Positions 18,350 through 25,943 of a stretch of 64,000 nucleotides of DNA are shown piece after piece. A program made the position numbers and the translations under genes. Each line of letters begins with the position of its first letter. Within the stretch, counting starts at the first letter, position 1. The notes under the pieces were generated by a model. The model saw only the letters and a program-made list of their open reading frames with translations, made no database searches and was not told the origin of the DNA. Source of the stretch: LW23 sp041287705 (GTDB lineage Bacteria; Verrucomicrobiota; Verrucomicrobiia; Methylacidiphilales; UBA1321); contig JBGGNE010000275.1 in assembly GCA_041287705.1 (NCBI GenBank), positions 1 to 64,000 of the forward strand. The letters are read 5' to 3'.

Positions 18350-19410
18350 TCCACCAGCCGTGCGTGCGGATTCGCCACCTGGCCGTAGCCGGGACGGGCA
18401 GGATCCTGGTCAAGCAAATGGTTCACAAGCGCCAGGGCAGATTTGCGGACATCGGACACCATCATGGGAACTTTCCACGGGCATACGTACTCCAGGCCCG
18501 CATTACTAAAAAGGACGAAGCGCACATCGCCGGGAACGCGGACACCCAGTTCCAGCGCGGCGGTAATGACGCCACGGCACACCCAGTCCGGCATCACATA
18601 GATACCCTCGGGACGGTCGCCTGCCGGCAATGACCACAGATGCTTGAACTCCTGGTATCCAAAGTGCTCGCCCCGCATCAGACTATGCCTGGAAAGTTTC
18701 CGCACCCAGGTCTGCTTTGTTCGTATGCCCCGCTCCAGGCAGGCCGCTTCAAACTCGGGATAAATCTCCTGCGAAGTGGGGAAAATGATGCCAACCGAAC
18801 GGCAGTTATGGCGTACGAAAGAATCAAGCACCTCGCCAAACATGGGGCCGAGCGTCTTGTCCTTCGCGCCGGTGCTCAGCAGGGCCATGGGCACGGGCAG
18901 ATTCTCCAGCCAGCGCACCATCTGGGAGTTCAGCATGAGTCCCACAACGCCCTGCACTTCCCTGCGCTCCATAGCACGTATCAGCTCGGGTAGGGGAACG
19001 TGCTGATGTTCCAGCGGGCGGAGATCCATGAAGAGCTGGCACGCGATTCCGCACGATTCAAGCTCGCGCCGCAATTCGCGGTAAGCCTGCTGGTAATACG
19101 AGCCCTCGGGATCATCCCACGGATTTGTGCCGTAATACAGAGCTACCGCAGTGACCGTGGAACGTCTGTTCTGGACGAAAGTGCCGCGAGGGGTGCGGCG
19201 GATCAGACCTTCGTTGGCCAGCGGTGTAAGGGCGGAAGCTACCGTGAAGTAGTTGGTGTCCCACTGCTTCGCCAGGGCGATCATTCCGGGGAGCCGCGTG
19301 CCAGGCCGCAGTTCGCCATTCTGGATGAGGTCGCGAAGATGCTCGCTGATTTGCCGGTACTTGGCAACGGAGTCATCGCCCTGAGGTAATGGGCCAAGCG
19401 ACGCAATCAT
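18346..19410 (-). CDS. GntR-family regulator with LacI-type ligand domain
   Basis: Transcription regulator of 354 residues. A GntR winged helix-turn-helix spans residues about 15-82 (KYRQISEHLRDLIQNGELRP, then LIRRTPRGTFVQ). The rest resembles a periplasmic-binding-protein fold as in LacI sensors (VQGVVGLMLNSQMVRWLE, CRSVGIIFPTS, EGIYVMPDWVCRGVITAALE, GVRVPGDVRFVLFSN). This AraR-like layout is common for sugar-responsive repressors. It is co-directional with, and upstream of, the 1429-residue exported protein, which is its likely target. A symmetric operator-like sequence lies 48 bp before its start. Confidence 0.88.
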   Translation of the reverse strand: MIASLGPLPQGDDSVAKYRQISEHLRDLIQNGELRPGTRLPGMIALAKQWDTNYFTVASALTPLANEGLIRRTPRGTFVQNRRSTVTAVALYYGTNPWDDPEGSYYQQAYRELRRELESCGIACQLFMDLRPLEHQHVPLPELIRAMERREVQGVVGLMLNSQMVRWLENLPVPMALLSTGAKDKTLGPMFGEVLDSFVRHNCRSVGIIFPTSQEIYPEFEAACLERGIRTKQTWVRKLSRHSLMRGEHFGYQEFKHLWSLPAGDRPEGIYVMPDWVCRGVITAALELGVRVPGDVRFVLFSNAGLEYVCPWKVPMMVSDVRKSALALVNHLLDQDPARPGYGQVANPHARLVE

Positions 19411-19457
19411 TCCTTTGATCTAACGCCAAAGCGGTGCCAAGGTCAATATCAGGGACT

Positions 19458-19474
19458 GGTTATATGTTATAACC
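19458..19474. promoter_or_regulatory. Palindromic operator candidate before the GntR gene
   Basis: GGTTATA-TGT-TATAACC is a perfect 7-3-7 inverted repeat, 48 bp upstream of the GntR start and overlapping the stop codon of the upstream GDYXXLXY gene. Size and symmetry suit a GntR dimer site, suggesting autoregulation. Confidence 0.45.
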
Positions 19475-19991
19475 CGGAAGCTCTCTTTCCCAGTTGCTGC
19501 CGGTTGGTATCACAAAGTCCCATCAACACGGATTCTCCCGCCGGATTTACGCGCAACTCACCGTAAGTGGCTTTCTCGTAAATCTTTGCGTCACCCTCCT
19601 GAAAGAAGTAGGATTCCGCACCCAGACGGACGTGGCCATTGCCGTCGTGATACACCAGATATTTCTCACCTGCCGCCAGCGGAGTTCCATCGTCGAAGCG
19701 AACAAAGCTGGCGACTCCATCCTTATCACATGCCACAATGAGCCGGCCTACCGGGGCTTCCGCAATCTTCTCCGTCTGCTTCTCCTTGGCCTGGGCGGCC
19801 TGACGGCTCAGTTCATAATCAAGCCGCATATAGTCGCCCTGCATTAACGAGCGGGGATCGACAGGGGCAAGCTTAAGATAAACAGAATCGCATGAATCCA
19901 CGACCTGCTGCTTATCATACACGGCGTAGTTTAAAGCAGCAAATACGCCGAGGCCGGACACCAGGAAAAGAATATTGCGAACCATGTTCAT
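19467..19991 (-). CDS. GDYXXLXY-motif membrane-anchored protein
   Basis: Family of unknown function named for its motif, seen here as GDYMRLDY near residue 55. An N-terminal hydrophobic segment (ILFLVSGLGVFAALNYAVYD) anchors it in the inner membrane with the soluble part probably periplasmic. The start at 19991 uses ATG overlapping the upstream TGA as ATGA, the same arrangement as the next junction; AAGGAAG lies 9 nt before it. Third gene of the DUF2157-DUF4401-GDYXXLXY operon, a recurring trio in diverse bacteria, so the three likely form one membrane complex. Confidence 0.9.
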   Translation of the reverse strand: MNMVRNILFLVSGLGVFAALNYAVYDKQQVVDSCDSVYLKLAPVDPRSLMQGDYMRLDYELSRQAAQAKEKQTEKIAEAPVGRLIVACDKDGVASFVRFDDGTPLAAGEKYLVYHDGNGHVRLGAESYFFQEGDAKIYEKATYGELRVNPAGESVLMGLCDTNRQQLGKRASGL

Positions 19992-21091
19992 GACGTGCTT
20001 CCTTTCCAAAGGCTGAGCTGCAGAAAATAGCGGGCCAATAGTATGACAATGCCTACCGATAAAAGGATTCCTGACTTCGTGGCAAGATCCACGTTTATAT
20101 CATAATAGTACATAAACAGGAAGTAGCCAAGGGACAAACTGCCGCTGATCATAAAAAAGCGATCCTGCAGCGCAAAGCCGCCGACCAAAAACGCCAGCGC
20201 CAGAAGTGTGGTCGGAGTACCGATTGCGCCCAAGGCAAGCGCAGCGAAGAGCAGGCCGAATTCACCATGAGTTCGTCGACGAAACCAGGGAGGCCCGGCA
20301 AGCCAGATGAGGAGCCCTATGAGGGCCAGCGAGTAGAAGAGATGAGAGCCGTGGAGCCCGTACATCATCCGCAGCCCGACCATGGAGATAAAGCGTGTCA
20401 TCACCTCCTGCGCCAGCAGGGCAACTGCGGTCGCATAACCCAGAGGGCGCCAGTGCCGGGGAGCGCTGGGACGCAGAAAAATCCAGCCAAGCAGCAGCAA
20501 CTGGATACCGATAATCAGATCGCCCAGCAAAAGGGTGGACAGGCTGACTGGGGGTGGCTTGCTGAAGATGCGCACCTGATCCTGGACAAGCCAGATCCAG
20601 ATAAGAGTATAGGCATTGATAAAGGAAAGAAACCTGTGAAGGTAATCCGTATAGACGAAGTAGAGGCCGCCCGCCAGAGCAAGGCTTGCCAGCGCGACAG
20701 CGCCGAATTCTGTGCCGTGGCCAATATATACATACGCAAACTGTCCTATGGCACAGAGAATAAGAATATGGCCAGTAACACTGAAGGCTAACGCTACCTG
20801 GTCTACGAATACCCCAAGTTTGAGTCGTGAAGCCAGCGTGGCTGTTCCCACCAGGGGAATGCCAAACATCATGAGCAGGAAGATGTTGTCGTAGATCAGC
20901 CAGCCGAAGAAGGCGCCGATAAAGCCCAGAAAGAAGAAGCACGAAATCCATGCTCCCATAGCAACAAGCCCGTACAGATACCAGGGCAGGCGCTCGGCAG
21001 GCTGCGTGGTATGCGCAACCAGTGAGACACGTTGTTCATGAGTCACAGTGCCTTCTGACTCTAAAAATTCAAGCAGCTGGTTGATTGTCAT
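19988..21091 (-). CDS. DUF4401-type polytopic membrane protein
   Basis: Integral membrane protein of 367 residues with about nine to ten hydrophobic segments starting near residue 35 (WYLYGLVAMGAWISCFFFLG). The soluble N-terminus (INQLLEFLESEGTVTHEQ) and the closing IVILLARYFLQLSLWK are typical of DUF4401. Function is not established. Both ends overlap neighbours by ATGA (start 21091 with the DUF2157 stop; stop 19988 with the GDYXXLXY start), which is strong evidence of translational coupling and a fixed stoichiometry. Confidence 0.88.
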   Translation of the reverse strand: MTINQLLEFLESEGTVTHEQRVSLVAHTTQPAERLPWYLYGLVAMGAWISCFFFLGFIGAFFGWLIYDNIFLLMMFGIPLVGTATLASRLKLGVFVDQVALAFSVTGHILILCAIGQFAYVYIGHGTEFGAVALASLALAGGLYFVYTDYLHRFLSFINAYTLIWIWLVQDQVRIFSKPPPVSLSTLLLGDLIIGIQLLLLGWIFLRPSAPRHWRPLGYATAVALLAQEVMTRFISMVGLRMMYGLHGSHLFYSLALIGLLIWLAGPPWFRRRTHGEFGLLFAALALGAIGTPTTLLALAFLVGGFALQDRFFMISGSLSLGYFLFMYYYDINVDLATKSGILLSVGIVILLARYFLQLSLWKGSTS

Positions 21092-22131
21092 GTTGCGGGG
21101 TTCTCCTGATGCAGCTGATCGCGTTCGCGAACTTCCTGCGCGATCTGTCTTGATATTGCCCGAAGTATAAAGAAGCCGATGGCAAAAATGCCCACGACAA
21201 TAAAGCCCATGATAAAGAAAGAAAAAACAGGCTCCTGTAAGCCTTCAAAAATGCCTCGTCCGATTAAGGTGCAAAGGATAATGCACGCGCTTAGCATCAG
21301 CATGGAGATGACGAAGAGATTGCGCAGCACATAGCGGTAGAAAATGAAACCGCCTATTAAAACTCCTGTGTAAACAGCGGGAGTGAGGTTGATGCCGCCA
21401 TCCATATAGCTGTCCCAGACAATACGGAGCCAAACCATGAACGTAAGTACGCCGAGAATGCCAAGCACCAGAACCCACCGTTGCCACTCTTCCATACAGC
21501 ACTTCGCACCTCGCAATGCCGCGAACTCGCGCAGGCTCAGCGCCACTATGTTGAGCATCATCATGATGGGGATAATGGGAAAGTGTCTTGGCAGCATCTC
21601 GCTGTAGTAGATGCCAGTGCCAAGATTGATGAGTAGCAGCCAGAACATCCACAGTGCACCGCTTTGCCCCAGGATTACCCACGGCAGAATCAGTACCGCC
21701 CAGGCCACAAAAAGCGTGTAGCTGTCCGCCCCTGTCTGGTAGATCTGCCCGAATACGCCGAGGAAAACTCCAACCAGAACCGATGCCGCCAGCAGAAGCA
21801 TCTGGCCAACAAGATCCTGAAAACCGCGCCACCATGCCCCCGCAAGGCAAACGGCAATAGCGCCTTCCACCAGCAACAGCTTGTGCAGCGGCTTGATTTC
21901 CGCCCAGTTGTAGGCAAAGAAAAAGACAACCGCAAAGAGCAGAAATGCGGTGGCCATCAGCAGCAGCAGCCTGGAAATCCACAGTTCCCAGTCCAGGCGG
22001 TCGCACAGCAGGCGCTCGGCATTTTCCTGCTGGGCGGATGTCAACAGACCTTCATCGCGCCACTCGCGGATCTGTTGCGCGGTGGCCAGACGTTGGAGGG
22101 CACTTTGTTTAGGCTGCGGCTGCTGGCTCAT
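21088..22131 (-). CDS. DUF2157-type polytopic membrane protein
   Basis: First gene of the coupled trio. Residues 1-50 are soluble and carry the family-like WRDEGLLTSAQQENAERLL; then roughly eight to ten membrane helices follow, including LLLMATAFLLFAVVFFFAYN and FFIMGFIVVGIFAIGFFILR. Partner of DUF4401 and GDYXXLXY. The biochemical role of DUF2157 proteins is unknown; nothing in the neighbourhood links them to the polysaccharide genes on either side. Confidence 0.9.
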   Translation of the reverse strand: MSQQPQPKQSALQRLATAQQIREWRDEGLLTSAQQENAERLLCDRLDWELWISRLLLLMATAFLLFAVVFFFAYNWAEIKPLHKLLLVEGAIAVCLAGAWWRGFQDLVGQMLLLAASVLVGVFLGVFGQIYQTGADSYTLFVAWAVLILPWVILGQSGALWMFWLLLINLGTGIYYSEMLPRHFPIIPIMMMLNIVALSLREFAALRGAKCCMEEWQRWVLVLGILGVLTFMVWLRIVWDSYMDGGINLTPAVYTGVLIGGFIFYRYVLRNLFVISMLMLSACIILCTLIGRGIFEGLQEPVFSFFIMGFIVVGIFAIGFFILRAISRQIAQEVRERDQLHQENPAT

Positions 22132-22236
22132 GGTGCCCGGGAATATAGGCTAAGCAGCTTCTGTACACTATGCTAATCTTCGTGGGATATGTGTGTTACG
22201 GTCTGAAGGAAATGCCTGTGACAGACTCGTTGATGG

Positions 22237-22398
22237 TCAGGAGCTTATACCGGTATCCACCCGTTTGTCTCCAAGACGGCATCCGGTAAAAGCAACGTTG
22301 GAGATCTGATACTGTGCATCCGCACCGATGAAATGCAGCCCGTCGAAGCTGCCTCGCTTGTCCCGGGCAGGATTGCTGTAGCGCGTCTTTTCCATCAT
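22237..22398 (-). pseudogene. Small ORF resembling the C-terminal end of a beta-helix polysaccharide-acting protein
   Basis: A 53-codon frame begins at ATGATG overlapping the stop of the deacetylase gene. Its product contains FDGLHFIGADAQYQISNVAF followed by TGCRLGDKRV, which reads like the last coils of a right-handed beta-helix enzyme or a GH28-like C-terminus, not like a free-standing small protein. I read it as the remnant of a larger deleted gene, but a real short coding gene coupled to the deacetylase cannot be excluded. No SD stands before it apart from sequence inside the deacetylase. The rest of the gap to 22131 shows no gene. Confidence 0.4.
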
Positions 22399-24014
22399 TT
22401 CTTCGTCGGCTTGATGCTGATAGGCTCCTTGCCCGGCAGGGCGTCGTACTGGATCTTTCCGTTGGCGGCAGTTGCGGCGATTTTGGTAGAGCCCTGCGTT
22501 ATTTCGCACTCCTTCCAGTCATCAGGTACGATAGTGGAGAGGGTGAGAGGCAGATCGTAGAAGGCTGGATCGGCAGCGGAGCTGAGCTCCAGTCGGATTT
22601 CGCCGGCATCTTTTTGCAGGACCTTGATGTTCGCCGTCTGGAGCTCCGTGGTGTACTTCCGCCAGGACACAGTATCCGTAGTCCAGACCTGGGCCTGCTC
22701 GGCGGTCAGTTTATCCAGCAGGGTCGTCAGGAACTCGGTGGGGACCTTGAGCCAGTCCTCGCCTACTCCATGGAAGTCAATATGGCCCATCTCGCCTTTG
22801 CTGATGGCTTTATCCACGACTGCCACGAGTTCTGCACTCGTTTTGTAGTGGAAGGGCAGTCCATAAAAGGGAGGGCGGTTGACCAGATGAGCTTTCTCCA
22901 GCGCCGTGTTGGTTTCCTCTTTGGTAGCTTTCCAGGGTACACCGCCGGGCTGGCCAAAGCCGATAAGGCGGGGATTTTTCTTCTGAGGAGTGCACTCATA
23001 GATGACCTTCGAGCACTCGCTGAGTTCGTTATCCAGTTCTTCCAGGCTGTTGATGCCTTTGTGGGTGCTGGTGTGGTTAGCCAGCTCGATATATGGCGAT
23101 TCAGCAGCTTTGGTCCATTCAGCTTTGCGGCGCTGAAAGGGATCGAGACCTGGATTGACATAGAAAGTGCCGGGAATTTTATACTTGTCCAGCAGCGGAA
23201 CCACGATCTTCAGGTGGCAGGGAATGCTGTCATCAAACACAATCATGAAGCAGGCCTTCTTACCATCCTTCCACTTGCAGATTGTTGTGCCTCTAGCACT
23301 AGTGTCAGGAAGGCGCGAGGAGGGTGCTGGTGTTACAGCGGCAGGCAGCGGGGCTGAAGTAGTCGCAGAGGGCTTGTCACCGGCTTTGGCAGGTCTGGCA
23401 GCGTCGCCGAGTAAAATGGTGTATGTATTCGTTCCTGGTGCATACGTCATCCAGTACTTATAAAAGTAGGCATTCGTGTGATAGAATCGCAGATCCTGAA
23501 CCTGCTGATAAGTATTGGCAGGCACGCCAAGACGAATATCAGGCCCGCCGCGACCGATGAAGGAGACCAATCTGGGATTGCCTTCGTACAGGTTCGGCTT
23601 TTCTGCCTTGTCATCGGGGAAAGATCCCGAGGCGTCATCCGCCTTCCATTTACCACCGCTATAGCTGGTGACAGGAAGTTTCACGCTTCCCGTGATATGG
23701 TTAATACCGGCAGGGATCTCCGACGTCTCAAAAACGATGGAGTCTTCCTTTGCAGTAACGGCAATCTGCCCTCCACCTTCATACCTCAGCACAGCGCTCT
23801 TTTCCGTAACGCTTTTCTCCGAGATTTTGCTGACTGCCTTGGCACCATTCATCAGCTCAGGAAAACTCAACTGCACCTTGGCTGTACCATTCTCAATCGT
23901 GATTCCTTCGCTGTCGACGCGGACGGTTTCTGCGACGGCAGACTGGATTTGCAGGACGCTGAGCGCGCCGGCGATCAGAGCGATCGCAAACAGTGGAACG
24001 GCTTTAAGTGTCAT
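22395..24014 (-). CDS. Secreted polysaccharide deacetylase (NodB domain) with N-terminal beta module
   Basis: Exported enzyme that likely removes N- or O-acetyl groups from a polysaccharide. Signal peptide at 1-29. A beta-sandwich region at about 30-205 includes GGKWKADDASGSFPDD, matching in pattern the N-terminal module of the glycosidase at 10174-13017. A Thr/Pro/Ala-rich linker (SATTSAPLPAAVTPAPSS) leads to the NodB barrel: MIVFDDSIP holds the Asp pair, ANHTSTHKG holds the zinc HxxxH, and GHIDFHGVGEDW holds the late catalytic His. A C-terminal beta domain of about 90 residues follows. The operator-like nested repeat at 24091-24123 lies upstream. Confidence 0.88.
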   Translation of the reverse strand: MTLKAVPLFAIALIAGALSVLQIQSAVAETVRVDSEGITIENGTAKVQLSFPELMNGAKAVSKISEKSVTEKSAVLRYEGGGQIAVTAKEDSIVFETSEIPAGINHITGSVKLPVTSYSGGKWKADDASGSFPDDKAEKPNLYEGNPRLVSFIGRGGPDIRLGVPANTYQQVQDLRFYHTNAYFYKYWMTYAPGTNTYTILLGDAARPAKAGDKPSATTSAPLPAAVTPAPSSRLPDTSARGTTICKWKDGKKACFMIVFDDSIPCHLKIVVPLLDKYKIPGTFYVNPGLDPFQRRKAEWTKAAESPYIELANHTSTHKGINSLEELDNELSECSKVIYECTPQKKNPRLIGFGQPGGVPWKATKEETNTALEKAHLVNRPPFYGLPFHYKTSAELVAVVDKAISKGEMGHIDFHGVGEDWLKVPTEFLTTLLDKLTAEQAQVWTTDTVSWRKYTTELQTANIKVLQKDAGEIRLELSSAADPAFYDLPLTLSTIVPDDWKECEITQGSTKIAATAANGKIQYDALPGKEPISIKPTKK

Positions 24015-24317
24015 AGAAAAATGGAATGTGCTGTCAAAAGAGCGAGGGAGTAAACCCGGGCTCGGTAGTGTGATATTGTGTACTATTTTCCAGTAATTGT
24101 CGAGAGTCTCGTAGCAGTTACTGTAAATGCAGTTTATATTGCGAAAACAGCCTTGAATATCAGTTTGGAGTATAACATTCCGTAAGGCCTGGCAGCCAGC
24201 AGACCGTCAATGGACAGTCAAACGAAGCAGAGGAAATTATTTGTTGAAGTCTACGGAATCGCTCGACTTTAAGCTCGTCTTCACGCAACCTTTTCAGAGC
24301 GAGGATTTGCCCAATAT
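24015..24317. other. Divergent intergenic region between deacetylase and FAD/NAD(P) gene
   Basis: About 300 bases without a gene, carrying the promoters of both neighbours. Besides the nested inverted repeat at 24091-24123 there is a direct repeat of GCAGTT (24114-24119 and 24129-24134) and AT-rich sequence around 24130-24180. No clear minus 35/minus 10 pair is claimed. Confidence 0.6.
24091..24123. promoter_or_regulatory. Nested inverted repeat upstream of the deacetylase
   Basis: Outer arms CAGTAA (24091-24096) and TTACTG (24118-24123) surround the palindrome CGAGA-G-TCTCG (24101-24111), almost on the same centre. It lies 77 bp before the deacetylase start. It could be an operator or an RNA hairpin. 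Confidence 0.35.
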
Positions 24318-25853
24318 ATGAAAAGCGTTGTAATTGTGGGTGGCGGCTTTACCGGCATTTTGACGGCGGTAAATATCATTCGTCTGAGTACAGGCGCTGC
24401 GTCAGGCGTTCATACGAAAGCAGAGCCGCGCCTTAAAATTACTATTCTCAGTAAGGGCGGTCTTCCGTGCCGGGGAGTTGCTTATAGTACTCTCAATAGC
24501 AGCCATTTGCTGAACGTGGTGGCGCGCAACATGTCGGCACTGGCCGATCAGCCGACGCATTTTCTGGAGTGGCTGGCTGCCAGATCCGAGTATCTCCACA
24601 TACCGCTGCCCGTGTTGCGGGAGCAGTTTGTGCCTCGCCGCGTTTTTGGGGATTATCTACATAATCTTTTCTTCTGGTATACGGGCAGTATTGCTGCCGA
24701 CAAGGGTATTACGGTGGAAGTAGTGCCTCAGGATGCCGTGGATATTACGAGCGACCACTCTGGAGTCGCCACAGTTCATCTTGCCGGCGGTGGCACGATC
24801 GAGGCTGACAAGGCGATCATGGCTTTAGGTAATCAGCCACCGGGCGAGATCCGTATTCCGGGACTTGATGCGAGTGATGCGCGTTATATAGCGAATCCGT
24901 GGACAGGCTGGGAGTCTCTTCTGCCTTCACCCGAAAAGAACGTGCTGATTATCGGCACGGGCCTCACCATGGTAGACACAGTGCTTTCCTTGCAGGATAT
25001 CGGCTGGAAGGGGAAAATCTATGCCATTTCGCGAAACGGCCTTTTGCCGCTCTCGCACTTCAAGGGCGTTGAGTACCCGGACTATATTACGGGCGATGAA
25101 GCGGATACTTCTTTGCGCGGACTCTTCCACATCTTCGCGGCAAAGCTTCGCGAGGCCCGTGCTACGGGGATCAATCCCGCCATTCTTATCGATAAGCTGC
25201 GACCCTACACGCAACGGCTGTGGCAGGGCTTTTCCCTGGCGGAAAAGCGCCAGTTCTCAAGGCGGTTTCGCACGCGGTGGAATATTACGCGTCATCGCAT
25301 TGCACCTTCCATCCACCAGCAGTTGATGGGGGCGATTTCGGAAGGGAAGCTGGAAGTCCTGAAAGCCCGTATTTTGCAGGCGGACCCGAACGGAGAGAAT
25401 ATCGAGTTGAAGCTGCAATGCGGTGAGCAGGGCCGGGAAAAGCTTACGATTGAAGCTGGCTCAATTCTCAACTGCACGGGCCCGAAAGAGAGCTGCCTGG
25501 CAAAAGACACCCGTAGCGTTGGGGCGATGCCGGATGTGCCCAATCCCGCACGTGCTTTACTGAGGAATCTGGCAGCTCGTGGGACTGTGATTTCGGATGA
25601 GATGGAGATGGGACTGAGCGTCGGCCCTGACTTTGGGGTGAAGGACATGTACGGGAACATTTCGCAGACGATCTATGCAACGGGGACACTGCTGAAGGGA
25701 ACGCTGTGGGAATCCTCGGCAGTGCCGGAGTTGCGATCCCAGACATTTCGACTTGCGGAAATGCTGGTCAGGGAACTGGATATGGATCGCGATCCGTTGG
25801 CCGAACCGCGGATCTCCGAGGCACTGCAGGATGTCATCGAATACTGGATATGA
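24318..25853 (+). CDS. FAD/NAD(P)-binding protein (NAD_binding_9 type)
   Basis: Flavoprotein of 511 residues. The N-terminal Rossmann motif VVIVGGGFTGILTA binds FAD; GVAYSTLNSSHLLNVVARNM is the signature of the FAD-NAD(P)-binding group PF13454. A second nucleotide fold follows at about residue 210 (VLIIGTGLTMVDTVLSL), and SILNCTGPKESCLAK and IYATGTLLKGTLWESSAVPE form the C-terminal part. No signal peptide is present. Members occur across bacteria with unknown reactions, mostly annotated only as oxidoreductases. It stands alone on the plus strand, divergent from the deacetylase and 90 nt before the next glycosidase. Confidence 0.82.
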   Translation: MKSVVIVGGGFTGILTAVNIIRLSTGAASGVHTKAEPRLKITILSKGGLPCRGVAYSTLNSSHLLNVVARNMSALADQPTHFLEWLAARSEYLHIPLPVLREQFVPRRVFGDYLHNLFFWYTGSIAADKGITVEVVPQDAVDITSDHSGVATVHLAGGGTIEADKAIMALGNQPPGEIRIPGLDASDARYIANPWTGWESLLPSPEKNVLIIGTGLTMVDTVLSLQDIGWKGKIYAISRNGLLPLSHFKGVEYPDYITGDEADTSLRGLFHIFAAKLREARATGINPAILIDKLRPYTQRLWQGFSLAEKRQFSRRFRTRWNITRHRIAPSIHQQLMGAISEGKLEVLKARILQADPNGENIELKLQCGEQGREKLTIEAGSILNCTGPKESCLAKDTRSVGAMPDVPNPARALLRNLAARGTVISDEMEMGLSVGPDFGVKDMYGNISQTIYATGTLLKGTLWESSAVPELRSQTFRLAEMLVRELDMDRDPLAEPRISEALQDVIEYWI

Positions 25854-25943
25854 TGTTAGCCAGTCTCGGGCAGTCAGCGATTGACATAAAAGTGATCTGG
25901 AGTTGCACTATTCCGTTGGATGCTTTTGCCATAGATTCAATGT

